Source: an alpha proteobacterium SCGC AAA240-E13 (GTDB lineage: Bacteria; Pseudomonadota; Alphaproteobacteria; Pelagibacterales; Pelagibacteraceae). Taken from it: a stretch of DNA of 33,159 nucleotides. A model generated the notes under the pieces. The model was not told where the DNA came from and did not search any database. It worked only from the letters and a program-made list of their open reading frames with translations. The stretch lies in assembly GCA_000504625.1 (NCBI GenBank), contig AZHR01000012.1:6811-39969 (forward strand), written 5' to 3'. The position numbers were made by a program, and so were the translations under genes. Each line of letters begins with the position of its first letter. Position 1 is the first letter of the stretch. Below, in pieces: positions 1 through 8,117 of this stretch.

Positions 1-1281
1 CAAATGCTTTTGAGTTATACTCAAATATTCAAAAATTCTTTGTACGATTACAATACGGTAATAGATCTTATTTCAGAAAATTATAATAATTTTGTACTAA
101 TTAATAAAGCTTTTGTGAATTGCTACCTAGATAACAAAAAGATTGATGAAGGATTTTTAAAATTAATTAATTCCGATACAGCAAATTTTACTAGGTACAA
201 TTTTTTTTATGTTAATTTTCTTGTATCAAAAAAACGTTATGACGAAGTTCGAAAATTGTTGGAAAAAGATATTGATATATTAGATCATAACTTGCTTTTA
301 CATCAAATAAGATCATGGTTAGAGGAGGGAAAAATAAATAAAATAAATGAAATGTTTGATTGTAAAAATCCCAAACATTTAATAAGTGAATTTTTTTATT
401 TAGTAGCAAATTTGCATTCTAGTAGAGGAGATTATTCACTTTCCAATTTCTATCTAAATTTATCTTCTTATCTTAATTCTAATTTTACATTTAATAAAGC
501 ATTGTTAGCTGAAAATTACTTTCACTTAGAAGATTATAATAATTCAAAAAAAATTTATTCAACGTTCGATTCAAAAAATTATATATTCAACTGGCATGCC
601 AAAAAAAGACTTGTATGGATAAAAAGCAAATTGGAAAACAGTAAATCTGCAATAATTTTTTTAAATAAAAGTTTTAAAGAATTAGTAAATCCAAATGTTA
701 AACATTATTACGATTTAGCAAATTTTTATAAAGATTTTGAAGAATATGAAGAGTCAATTAAATACTATACCAAAGTTTTAAATATTGTTAGTCAAGACCA
801 TCACCTGTATCCAGAAATTTTACATAGAAGAGGAATGAGTTATGAAAGATCGAAATTCTGGAAAAAATCTGAAGATGATTTAATTCAATCTTTGAGTTTA
901 GCTCCGGGCGAACCTTATGTATTAAATTATCTAGCTTACTCATGGCTAGAAAGAAATGTCAATTTAGATAAATCAATTCAAATGTTACAAATAGCGTATA
1001 ATAAAAGAAAAGAAGATCCATATATTATAGACTCATTAGGCTGGGGCATGTATTTAACAGGGAGGTATGAAGAGGCAGAAAAGTTATTACAAAAAGCTGT
1101 TCAACTTTTACCTTTAGATCCAATAATCAATGATCATTATGCGGATATACTATGGAAATTAAAAAAAAAATTACAAGCAAATTATTTTTGGAATTATGTT
1201 TTGAAACTTGAAACTACTGAAAATGAAATGAAGGATAAAATTAAAGAAAAATTAGTTTTAGGTATACAAAATCATTCCTAG
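1..1281 (+). CDS. TPR-repeat protein (5' end cut off by window)
   Basis: The reading frame is open to the left edge, and the first ATG in the window (position 4) has no convincing start context, so the N-terminus is probably missing. The visible 425 residues are mostly helical. The C-terminal half has TPR-like repeats: one near residues 240-260 (YYDLANFYKDFEEYEESIKY), one around 270-300 (LHRRGMSYERSKFWKKSEDD), and one around 340-375 (DSLGWGMYLTGRYEEAEKLL, then LQKAVQLLPLDPIINDHYAD). TPR proteins act as protein-protein scaffolds, in alphaproteobacteria often secreted or membrane-anchored. No enzymatic motif is seen and the partner is unknown. It stops 8 bases before ispE and is probably co-transcribed with it; a TPR gene before ispE is a recurring alphaproteobacterial arrangement from memory. 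Confidence 0.75.
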   Translation, partial: QMLLSYTQIFKNSLYDYNTVIDLISENYNNFVLINKAFVNCYLDNKKIDEGFLKLINSDTANFTRYNFFYVNFLVSKKRYDEVRKLLEKDIDILDHNLLLHQIRSWLEEGKINKINEMFDCKNPKHLISEFFYLVANLHSSRGDYSLSNFYLNLSSYLNSNFTFNKALLAENYFHLEDYNNSKKIYSTFDSKNYIFNWHAKKRLVWIKSKLENSKSAIIFLNKSFKELVNPNVKHYYDLANFYKDFEEYEESIKYYTKVLNIVSQDHHLYPEILHRRGMSYERSKFWKKSEDDLIQSLSLAPGEPYVLNYLAYSWLERNVNLDKSIQMLQIAYNKRKEDPYIIDSLGWGMYLTGRYEEAEKLLQKAVQLLPLDPIINDHYADILWKLKKKLQANYFWNYVLKLETTENEMKDKIKEKLVLGIQNHS

Positions 1282-1289
1282 TATAAGAA

Positions 1290-2153
1290 ATGAAAACGTT
1301 TCTTATTCGTTCATTTTGTAAGATAAACTTATCATTAAGAGTAATTAAGAAATTAAATACTGGAATGCATAAGATTCAATCATTAGTAACTTTTGCAAAT
1401 TTATTTGATATAATTAGTATTAAAGAAATTAAATCTGCAGAGGATCAAATAAAATTTTATGGTAAATTTAAATATAATATCAACTTACAAAAAAACTCAA
1501 TTAAAAAAACAATAAATATTTTAAGACAATATAATTATCTAAAAGATAAAAAATTTATCATTAAAATAAAAAAAAACATTCCTCACAGCGCAGGTCTCGG
1601 CGGTGGTTCTATGAATGCTGCTGCACTAATTAAATTTTTTATATTAAATTACAAACTTAAAATAAGTCAAAAACAATTGTTAAAAATAGCATATATGATT
1701 GGCTCAGATGTTCCATTAGGTCTTAAAGTTAAAAATACATTTTTGATAGATAACAAAAAGTATTTGATAAGAACTAAAAATAAATTAAATCTGTACGTTT
1801 TATTAGTTAATCCAGGAATAAAATGTTTATCCAAAGATATTTATTTTAGGAATAAACGATTCTCCAAGCCTTATTCAAAAAAAAATCTTTCAAATTTTCA
1901 AAAATTATTTAATTTAAATAGTATAAGATTAGATAGAAATGATCTCGAACAAATAGTCTTTACACAAAATCCAAAAATAAAAATTTTAAATTATTTCATC
2001 AAAGAACAGGAAAACTGTATCTTTTCTAGGTTGACTGGCTCAGGATCAACGTGCGTTGGGTATTTTGATGAGCCAGTAAGTGCACAGAAAGCTAAAAAAA
2101 ACATCCTAAAAAAATTTCCACGTTATTGGTGTGAAACTTCAAAAACTATATAA
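1290..2153 (+). CDS. ispE: 4-diphosphocytidyl-2-C-methyl-D-erythritol kinase
   Basis: GHMP-family kinase that phosphorylates CDP-methylerythritol in the MEP pathway to isoprenoids (needed for ubiquinone and undecaprenyl lipids). The 287-residue length is normal. Visible motifs are the N-terminal KINL segment (residues 12-15), the GHMP ATP loop PHSAGLGGGSMNAAA near residues 99-113, GSDVP near 138-142 carrying the catalytic Asp, and the C-terminal glycine motif LTGSGSTCVGYF. The usual DGYH segment reads TGMH, but the His is kept. Its ATG lies 8 bases after the TPR gene. The next element downstream is tRNA-Gln. The protein is very Lys/Asn/Ile-rich, in line with the base composition of its neighbours. 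Confidence 0.93.
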   Translation: MKTFLIRSFCKINLSLRVIKKLNTGMHKIQSLVTFANLFDIISIKEIKSAEDQIKFYGKFKYNINLQKNSIKKTINILRQYNYLKDKKFIIKIKKNIPHSAGLGGGSMNAAALIKFFILNYKLKISQKQLLKIAYMIGSDVPLGLKVKNTFLIDNKKYLIRTKNKLNLYVLLVNPGIKCLSKDIYFRNKRFSKPYSKKNLSNFQKLFNLNSIRLDRNDLEQIVFTQNPKIKILNYFIKEQENCIFSRLTGSGSTCVGYFDEPVSAQKAKKNILKKFPRYWCETSKTI

Positions 2154-2186
2154 TCTGTGTTTTTTATGTTATATCCAAATATATTA

Positions 2187-2260
2187 TGGGGCGTAGCCAA
2201 GCGGTAAGGCAGCGGTTTTTGGTACCGCGATCCTAGGTTCGAATCCTAGCGCCCCAGCCA
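2187..2260 (+). tRNA. trnQ: tRNA-Gln (anticodon TTG)
   Basis: A 74-base cloverleaf. The acceptor arm TGGGGCG pairs with CGCCCCA, followed by discriminator G and an encoded CCA. The D-arm region is GCCAAGCGGTAAGGC. The anticodon stem GCGGT/ACCGC encloses TTTTGGT, giving anticodon TTG, and the T-arm has TTCGAAT. A U1-A72 pair with G73 is the known glutaminyl-tRNA identity pattern, which agrees with the anticodon. The CCA end is followed by only three bases before the ATG of cca, so a transcript reading through the tRNA would also carry that gene. Confidence 0.97.
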
Positions 2261-2263
2261 ACT

Positions 2264-3550
2264 ATGTTTAGTAAAATTAAAACAGCAATTTCTGCAAATA
2301 AATCTGGTAGAAATTTTACAATAAGTGTCAAATCATTAAAAGACCTTGAATATTTTAATGGTGCAAAACATATTTTTTCAATTCTAAAAAATCAAAATAA
2401 AGAAATTAAATTAATGCTCGTCGGCGGATGTGTAAGAAAACTTTTAAATCAGGAAGAAATTAATGATATTGATATTGCAATCAATCTAAGTCCGGAAAAA
2501 TTAAAAAAAATTTTAAACCAAAATAAAATTAAATTTTTTGAAACAGGAATTTCGCACGGAACGATTACAGTTGTAATTAATAATTTAAAGTTTGAAATGA
2601 CAACTCTAAGAAAAGATATAAGTACTGATGGTAGACATGCTGATGTTGAATTTATTTCTGATTGGGAAATTGATGCAAAGAGAAGAGATTTTACAATTAA
2701 TGCAATTTATTCAAATTTAAGAGGTGAAATCTACGATCCACTTGGTGGAATAGAAGATTTAAAAAGGGGTATAATTAAGTTTATTGGAGATCCTGATCAA
2801 AGAATTAAAGAAGATTATTTAAGAATATTAAGATATTTAAGATTTCATACTCAATATGGTAAACACGCTCATGAAAGTGAAACCATCAAAGCAATTAAAA
2901 GAAATGTAGAGGGACTACTGAAGATTTCGAGGGAAAGAATTCTTGATGAAATGTTTAAAATATTAGACCTTAAAAATTTTTATAATTTATTTAAAGATGA
3001 ATTTTCTTGTTTCATAATTTTATCAGTTTTTCCTCAATTCAAATATTATAATCGACTAAATATTGTAAATAAAATTTCTAATCATATTTTGACTAAGTTG
3101 GATACAGCTTTACTTCTTTCTATCTTATTGATTGATAATTCAGATAATAGTGAATTTTTTTTATATAAATATAATCTATCAAACAAAATAAAAAAAAGAA
3201 TTTTGTTTGTAAAAAAAAATTTCCGAAATCTTTTTAAAGATCTATTTGATAAGAAAAAACTACTTAAAATAGCGTATTTAAATGGTGTTCAAGCTACAAT
3301 TGATCTATTAATTTTTTCAATTTTTCTAGAGCATGGAGTAAATTTAAATTTAATTAAAAAGCAAATTGATTTTTTGGAAAAGTCGGAAATACCTATTTTT
3401 CCTATTGAAGCTAATTATTTAAAATTACAATATGGATTTTCAGAAAGTAAGGAATTGGGAATCATACTAAAAAAATTAAAAGAATACTGGATAGATCATA
3501 ATTTTCAAATTAATAAAAATGAAATTCAAAATATATTAAAACTTAAATAA
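2264..3550 (+). CDS. cca: CCA tRNA nucleotidyltransferase / poly(A)-polymerase family (class II)
   Basis: Class II nucleotidyltransferase that repairs or adds the 3' CCA of tRNAs; the family also contains PcnB poly(A) polymerases. The head domain shows LVGGCVRKLL (residues 52-61) followed by DIDIA with the metal-binding pair D68/D70. A template-like segment RRDFTINAIYSN follows, then DPLGGIEDLKRGIIKFIGDP and RILRYLRFHTQYG, all classic for the family. The 428 residues fit alphaproteobacterial members. The position after VR, usually Asp in this family, is Lys59 here. No in-frame alternative start was found between the tRNA and Met51, so the ATG three bases after the tRNA CCA is preferred. It converges on greA with a 3-base gap. 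CCA versus poly(A) specificity cannot be settled from motifs alone. Confidence 0.88.
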   Translation: MFSKIKTAISANKSGRNFTISVKSLKDLEYFNGAKHIFSILKNQNKEIKLMLVGGCVRKLLNQEEINDIDIAINLSPEKLKKILNQNKIKFFETGISHGTITVVINNLKFEMTTLRKDISTDGRHADVEFISDWEIDAKRRDFTINAIYSNLRGEIYDPLGGIEDLKRGIIKFIGDPDQRIKEDYLRILRYLRFHTQYGKHAHESETIKAIKRNVEGLLKISRERILDEMFKILDLKNFYNLFKDEFSCFIILSVFPQFKYYNRLNIVNKISNHILTKLDTALLLSILLIDNSDNSEFFLYKYNLSNKIKKRILFVKKNFRNLFKDLFDKKKLLKIAYLNGVQATIDLLIFSIFLEHGVNLNLIKKQIDFLEKSEIPIFPIEANYLKLQYGFSESKELGIILKKLKEYWIDHNFQINKNEIQNILKLK

Positions 3551-3553
3551 ACT

Positions 3554-4030
3554 TCAAATATATTTTACCTCTTTTATTTCGTAATTTCTTTCACCAGCCG
3601 GAGTAGTGATTTTTACCCTATCATTCTTATTTTTTCCTATTAAACCTTTACCGATAGGAGATTTAAAATAAATCAAATTTTTTTTTATATCAGCCTCTTC
3701 TTTACCAACTATGGTATAAGTTGTTTCTTTATTAGTTTCGATATTGAAAAGTTTTACTGTAGATCCAAAAATGACTTTGTCGGAATTTTGAATATTTTTT
3801 ACATCAATAATATTTGCTCTTGCAATGATATCATTGATTTCTTGCATTCTGCCTTCAGAAATAGATTGTTGTTCTTTTGCGGCATGATATTCGGCATTTT
3901 CTTTTAAGTCTCCGTGGGATCTTGCTTCAGCTATTGCAGCAATTATTTGTGGTCGTTTAATATTTTTTAAATTTTCCAATTCTTTTTTTAATTTTTCTAA
4001 TCCATTCACTGTAATCGGTTCTTTTTCCAT
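3554..4030 (-). CDS. greA: Transcription elongation factor GreA
   Basis: GreA enters the RNA polymerase secondary channel and stimulates cleavage of backtracked RNA. The 158-residue protein has the normal length. It has an N-terminal antiparallel coiled coil (residues about 8-75) with the tip motif GDLKENAEYHAAKE, whose acidic residues help catalysis. The C-terminal FKBP-like domain carries FGSTVKL and SPIGKGLIGK. It is the last gene of a minus-strand run trmL-hemF-greA, starting 3 bases after hemF stops, and it ends 3 bases from the convergent cca stop. Confidence 0.96.
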   Translation of the reverse strand: MEKEPITVNGLEKLKKELENLKNIKRPQIIAAIAEARSHGDLKENAEYHAAKEQQSISEGRMQEINDIIARANIIDVKNIQNSDKVIFGSTVKLFNIETNKETTYTIVGKEEADIKKNLIYFKSPIGKGLIGKNKNDRVKITTPAGERNYEIKEVKYI

Positions 4031-4033
4031 AAA

Positions 4034-4888
4034 TTATTTCCATGTAGCTACAGGTGGCAGAGACATCAATATAGCATCTATATTTCCACCTGTATTAAGT
4101 CCAAATTGTGTACCGCGGTCATACAATAAATTGTATTCTACGTATCGACCCCTTTTATTAAGTTGAAGTATTTTTTCTTTTTTTGTCCATTTTTTCAACA
4201 TTTTTTTTCTAACAATTGTTTTGAATATATAAATAAAGCTATTGCCCAAGTCTTTTATAAATGAGAAATCTTTATTCCAGTTATCCATTTTGTAATCGAA
4301 AAAAATACCACCAATTCCTCTCATTTCCTTCCTGTGTTTTATATAAAAATAATTATCACACCATTTTTTATATTTTGGATAATATTTTTTGTTATGAATA
4401 TCACAAGTTTTTTTTATTTGTCTATGAAACCATTTAGCTTCATTTGTATCTTTTATACATGGGGTTATATCAGTACCACCACCAAACCAACTTTTTTGAG
4501 TACAAATAAATCTAGTATTCAGGTGCATTGCAGGAATTTTTGGATTTTTCATATGCATTACAACTGATATGCCCGAAGCCCAAAATTTAGAATTTTTTTT
4601 TGTACCAGGTATACTGGTTTTGAAAGATTTATTAAATTTACCATATACTTCTGAAAAATTTACCCCAACTTTTTCAAAAATCAATCCATCACTTAAAATT
4701 CTAAATTCACCACCTCCTTCATCATAGTTGTTATATGATTTCTTCCATTTATGATATATGAATTTCTTTGGTGATTGATTTCTTTCTTTTGATAATTCTT
4801 TTTCTAAATTTTCTATTTCAAGGCAGATAATATCTTGTAGTAAAGTGAACCAAGATCTCGTTAAATTTTGCTTCATTAAAATATTCAT
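4034..4888 (-). CDS. hemF: Oxygen-dependent coproporphyrinogen III oxidase
   Basis: HemF uses O2 to decarboxylate coproporphyrinogen III to protoporphyrinogen IX in heme synthesis. At 284 residues it is near the family length of about 300. Visible signatures are the histidine-containing segment MHLNTRFICTQKSWFGGGTD, the paired-His region WFHRQIKKTCDIH, and the C-terminal YVEYNLLYDRGTQFGLNTGG followed by ILMSLPP. Its ATG overlaps the trmL TGA as ATGA (4885-4888), suggesting translational coupling. It is divergent from the cytochrome bc1 operon, a sensible neighbour for a heme enzyme. The aerobic enzyme fits an oxic lifestyle. Confidence 0.95.
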   Translation of the reverse strand: MNILMKQNLTRSWFTLLQDIICLEIENLEKELSKERNQSPKKFIYHKWKKSYNNYDEGGGEFRILSDGLIFEKVGVNFSEVYGKFNKSFKTSIPGTKKNSKFWASGISVVMHMKNPKIPAMHLNTRFICTQKSWFGGGTDITPCIKDTNEAKWFHRQIKKTCDIHNKKYYPKYKKWCDNYFYIKHRKEMRGIGGIFFDYKMDNWNKDFSFIKDLGNSFIYIFKTIVRKKMLKKWTKKEKILQLNKRGRYVEYNLLYDRGTQFGLNTGGNIDAILMSLPPVATWK

Positions 4889-5373
4889 ATTTTTTTTTGA
4901 TTATAGTTTTGTCTTAAAGCTTCTGATAATGCAATTGCTACGCTTGTAACTATATTTAGTGATCTAGTATTTTTCTGTATTGGTATAATCAACTGGCAGT
5001 CTACACTTTCATGTATTGATTTTGGTACTCCAGCACTTTCGCTACCAAATAATATGATGTCATTTTGTTTAAACTGAAAATTGAAATATTTATTTTGTGC
5101 TTTTGTCGTCATTAAAATTATTCTTCCTTTTTTTTTATCTTTTAAAAATTCTGAAAAATTTCTAAATATTTGTAAATTGCATTTATTTTTATAATCCATT
5201 ACAACTCTTTTAAATTTTTTATCATTAAAAAAAAATCCACAAGGTTCAATAATATCAAGTTTAGTTCCAAAACAAGCACACAAGCGTATTATAGCAGCAG
5301 TATTTTGAGGAATATCTGGCTCATAAAGTGCAACTCTAAATAGATTGGAGTTTTTTAATCTTATCTGTGTCAT
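4885..5373 (-). CDS. trmL: tRNA (cytidine/uridine-34 2'-O)-methyltransferase, SPOUT family
   Basis: SPOUT-class methyltransferase of the TrmL (YibK/CspR) type, which 2'-O-methylates the wobble base of certain leucine tRNAs. The 162 residues form the minimal single-domain size of TrmL. Motifs include VALYEPDIPQNTAAIIRLCA near the N-terminus, ILFGSESAGVP in the knotted SAM site, and IPIQKNTRSLNIVTSVAIAL at the C-terminus. It is the first gene of trmL-hemF-greA and is transcribed away from petA across an 82-base gap. Confidence 0.93.
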   Translation of the reverse strand: MTQIRLKNSNLFRVALYEPDIPQNTAAIIRLCACFGTKLDIIEPCGFFFNDKKFKRVVMDYKNKCNLQIFRNFSEFLKDKKKGRIILMTTKAQNKYFNFQFKQNDIILFGSESAGVPKSIHESVDCQLIIPIQKNTRSLNIVTSVAIALSEALRQNYNQKKI

Positions 5374-5382
5374 TCTAACAGT

Positions 5383-5401
5383 GGAAAAAAATATTTTTTC
5401 C
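5383..5401. repeat. Inverted repeat in trmL/petA divergent region
   Basis: GGAAAAAA and TTTTTTCC form perfect 8-base arms around ATA. A second perfect 14-base palindrome, TATTATTAATAATA, lies at 5426-5439. Both are in the only non-coding DNA between the divergent trmL-hemF-greA and petABC units. They could be regulator sites or just consequences of high A+T. The three-base loop makes an RNA hairpin unlikely. Confidence 0.3.
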
Positions 5402-5438
5402 TATAAAAAATATATATACATTCTTTATTATTAATAAT

Positions 5439-5459
5439 ATGTCTAAAACTAAACAATGA
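5439..5459 (+). other. Possible 6-codon upstream ORF overlapping petA start
   Basis: ATG at 5439 opens a frame encoding MSKTKQ and ends in TGA at 5457-5459, overlapping the petA ATG as ATGA. This geometry is typical of translationally coupled genes. The peptide is too short to judge by composition and may be chance. It could mean that translation of petA is re-initiated from a leader. Confidence 0.25.
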
Positions 5460-6067
5460 ATTCTTCATACACAATTTTATCAACAATTATAATCCTTTTG
5501 CTTATATTTTTATATTTATCGTGGGTGATCGTTTCCAATCAGATTGCAGATAGAGAAAACAACAAAGATATTGGTAAAAGAAGAAATTTTTTATTTACAG
5601 CTTCATATACATTAGGAGCAATTGGTGTGGGAGTAGCTATTTGGCCATTAATAGATCAAATGAATCCTGATGCATCTGTAAAAGCTTTGTCCAGTACAGA
5701 GGTTGATATTAGCAATATAAAATTAGGTCAGACAATTACTGTTTTATGGAGAGGTAAACCTGTTTTTATAAGAAGAAGAACCGCGGAAGAAATAAAAATT
5801 GCACAAAACGCTAAATTAGAAGAATTAAAAGATCCGCAAAAAGATCAAGAAAGAGTTAAAAAAGCTGAATGGCTAGTAATGGTAGGTGTTTGTACACATC
5901 TTGGATGTGTACCACTTGGCAACAAAGGAGATTTTAATGGTTGGTTTTGTCCATGCCATGGTTCGCATTATGATACCTCAGGAAGAATTAGAAAGGGTCC
6001 AGCACCAACAAATCTTGAAATCCCTAAATATGAATTCGTAGATAATAACTCAATTAAAATAGGTTAA
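5456..6067 (+). CDS. petA: Ubiquinol-cytochrome c reductase, Rieske iron-sulfur subunit
   Basis: The Rieske 2Fe-2S subunit passes electrons from ubiquinol to cytochrome c1 at the periplasmic face of the inner membrane. Cluster ligands are visible as CTHLGC (C146, H148, with disulfide C151) and CPCHGSH (C165, H168, with disulfide C167). RRNFLF near residues 42-47, followed by a hydrophobic stretch, is the Tat-type anchor. The conserved WPLIDQMNP follows. Upstream of the usual start region this ORF has about 35 extra residues that include an additional very hydrophobic segment (about 7-27). Either the protein has two membrane segments or the true start is later, for example GTG at 5525. The ATG overlaps the stop of a 6-codon ORF. 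It is the first gene of petABC. Confidence 0.93.
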   Translation: MNSSYTILSTIIILLLIFLYLSWVIVSNQIADRENNKDIGKRRNFLFTASYTLGAIGVGVAIWPLIDQMNPDASVKALSSTEVDISNIKLGQTITVLWRGKPVFIRRRTAEEIKIAQNAKLEELKDPQKDQERVKKAEWLVMVGVCTHLGCVPLGNKGDFNGWFCPCHGSHYDTSGRIRKGPAPTNLEIPKYEFVDNNSIKIG

Positions 6068-6076
6068 TTTATTTCA

Positions 6077-7318
6077 ATGAGTGAAGAAAAATTTGTACCT
6101 AAATCAAAATTTGGTCAATGGCTTGACAGCAGGTTACCATTGCTTACTTTATCTCATCATCTAAGTGATTATCCAACACCTAAAAATTTAAATTACTGGT
6201 GGACCTTTGGAGGGATTTTAACCTTCTGTTTGATAGTGCAGATTGTTACGGGCTTGGTTTTGGCAATGCATTACGTAGCTCATGTAGATCATGCTTTTGA
6301 AAGTGTTGAGCATATCATGAGAAATGTAAATTATGGATGGTTAATAAGGTACGTTCACGCCAACGGTTCTTCAATGTTTTTTTTGGCAGTTTACATACAT
6401 ATTTTTAGGGCATTGTTTTATGGTTCATATAAATCACCAAGAGAAATAATTTGGATTATCGGAATGCTTATTTACATATTAATGATGGCAACAGCATTTA
6501 TGGGGTATGTTTTGCCATGGGGACAAATGAGTTTTTGGGCAGCAACAGTTATAACAAACTTATTTAGTGCCATACCTTTAATAGGAGAAAGTGTTGTTAC
6601 ATGGCTTTGGGGAGGTTATGCAGTTGATAATCCAACATTAACAAGATTTTATAGTCTGCATTATTTAGTGCCTTTTCTAATTTTTGGATTGGTGGTTTTG
6701 CATATCTGGGCACTTCACATTCCGGGAAACAATAATCCAGTAGGAATAGATATTAAAAAACCCTCAAAAGATACCGTTCCATTTAGTCCCTACATTGTTG
6801 TAAAAGATCTGTATGCTCTAATAATTTTTCTAATTATTTTTGCAGGAATTGTATTTTTTGTTCCAAATATACTTAGTCATCCGGACAATTATATTAAAGC
6901 AAATCCAATGGTTACACCTACACATATAGTACCCGAATGGTACTTGCTTCCTTTTTATGCAATTTTAAGGGCCGTTCCTAGTAAACTGGGAGGTGTTGTT
7001 GTTATGTTTGCTTCTTTGTTTATTTTAATGTTTTTACCTTGGTTGGATACTTCTAAAGTTAGAAGTGCAGTATTCAGGCCCCTGTACAAAGTATTTTTTT
7101 GGATATTAGTTACTGACGTTATAATTCTAGGTTACATAGGCGCCAATCCTCCCGAAGGTCTATATTTACAGGTTGGTAGAGTTGCAACTATTTATTATTT
7201 TGTACATTTTATTTTAATAATGCCAATATTAGGTTTTAAAGAGAAAACCATTCCACTTCCCATAAGTATTTCTGATCCAGTGTTAAGCAACGAAGCAAGA
7301 ACAATTAGTAATAGGTAA
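6077..7318 (+). CDS. petB: Ubiquinol-cytochrome c reductase, cytochrome b subunit
   Basis: The di-heme membrane core of the bc1 complex, which holds the Qo and Qi quinone sites. It has 413 residues with about eight hydrophobic helices. Recognisable pieces are the N-terminal HHLSDYPTPKNLNYWWTFG, GWLIRYVHANGSSMFF with a heme-ligand His, GYVLPWGQMSFWAATVITN of the Qo site, the second heme-His helix HYLVPFLIFGLVVLHIWALH, and the Qo PEWY motif in IVPEWYLLPFYAILR. The length is that of the alphaproteobacterial/mitochondrial-type full-length cytochrome b rather than the split b6/IV form. It starts 9 bases after petA and ends 7 bases before petC. Confidence 0.98.
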   Translation: MSEEKFVPKSKFGQWLDSRLPLLTLSHHLSDYPTPKNLNYWWTFGGILTFCLIVQIVTGLVLAMHYVAHVDHAFESVEHIMRNVNYGWLIRYVHANGSSMFFLAVYIHIFRALFYGSYKSPREIIWIIGMLIYILMMATAFMGYVLPWGQMSFWAATVITNLFSAIPLIGESVVTWLWGGYAVDNPTLTRFYSLHYLVPFLIFGLVVLHIWALHIPGNNNPVGIDIKKPSKDTVPFSPYIVVKDLYALIIFLIIFAGIVFFVPNILSHPDNYIKANPMVTPTHIVPEWYLLPFYAILRAVPSKLGGVVVMFASLFILMFLPWLDTSKVRSAVFRPLYKVFFWILVTDVIILGYIGANPPEGLYLQVGRVATIYYFVHFILIMPILGFKEKTIPLPISISDPVLSNEARTISNR

Positions 7319-7325
7319 CAATTTT

Positions 7326-8117
7326 GTGCTGAAAAAAATAAAAAATATTATCAAAATTTTATTCGTTTATTCGTTTATTATGGTTTCTGCTAATAATAGT
7401 ATAGCAGCAGAGAGTTTAGATTTACTTAAAAATAAATGGAGTTTTGAAGGTTTATTTGGAACCTTTGATAGGGCATCTTTAAGAAGAGGTTACCAAGTTT
7501 ACAATGAAGTATGTTCTAGTTGTCATTCTATACAATTATTAAGTTATAGAAATCTGTCAGAAAATGGTGGGCCTGAATTTTCATTAGAAGATGCCAAAAA
7601 TATTGCCGCAAGTTTTGAAATAATTGATGGACCAAACAGTGATGGGGAGATGTTTGCTCGTCCAGGAAGATTATCAGACAAATTTATAAAACCATATCCA
7701 AATGTTCAGGCAGCAAAAGCAGCAAATGGAGGAGCATACCCCCCAGACATGTCAGTTTTAGTAAAAGCTAGACAGGGAGGAGCTAATTATATTTATTCTA
7801 TTTTATTAGGATATGAAGATCCTCCTGAAGATTTCAAATTAGAGGATGGTGTTTATTATAATAAATACATGCCCGGACATAATATAAAAATGCCCAATAT
7901 TCTTTCTGACGGATTGTTGGATTATGCAGATGGAACTGAAGCTACAACTCAGCAGATGGCAAAAGATATAGCTGCATTTTTAACCTGGGCTTCAGAACCT
8001 AGTTTAGAAGCAAGACATAAAATTGGTTTTAAAGTTATTTTATATTTGATTATTTTAGCTGGGTTAGTTTATTTAAGTATGAAAAAACTTTGGTCACGTA
8101 TTGAAACGAAAGAATAA
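7326..8117 (+). CDS. petC: Ubiquinol-cytochrome c reductase, cytochrome c1 subunit
   Basis: Membrane-anchored c-type cytochrome that takes electrons from the Rieske centre and passes them to soluble cytochrome c. It starts with GTG, preceded by AGG about ten bases upstream. The N-terminus is a signal peptide (Lys-rich start, hydrophobic residues 11-22, likely cleavage near 27-28). The heme-binding CSSCH lies at 63-67 and the likely axial methionine is M189 in HNIKMP. A single C-terminal membrane anchor (about 236-253) precedes a short basic tail. The 263 residues match the family. Its last 24 bases overlap the 3' end of convergent ychF, so no intergenic terminator is possible. Confidence 0.96.
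   Translation: MLKKIKNIIKILFVYSFIMVSANNSIAAESLDLLKNKWSFEGLFGTFDRASLRRGYQVYNEVCSSCHSIQLLSYRNLSENGGPEFSLEDAKNIAASFEIIDGPNSDGEMFARPGRLSDKFIKPYPNVQAAKAANGGAYPPDMSVLVKARQGGANYIYSILLGYEDPPEDFKLEDGVYYNKYMPGHNIKMPNILSDGLLDYADGTEATTQQMAKDIAAFLTWASEPSLEARHKIGFKVILYLIILAGLVYLSMKKLWSRIETKE

Noticed and set aside
4334..4567. Plus-strand open frame opposite hemF
   Set aside because: It lies wholly inside a well-supported gene on the other strand, and its protein is the low-complexity product expected from AT-rich antisense DNA. The same applies to the other antisense frames, e.g. 21726-22106 inside uvrB and 17162-17494 inside ilvE.
5374..5455. Riboswitch or structured leader before petA
   Set aside because: The gap is short, A/T-rich and lacks the conserved stems of any riboswitch class I know; only palindromes are visible.
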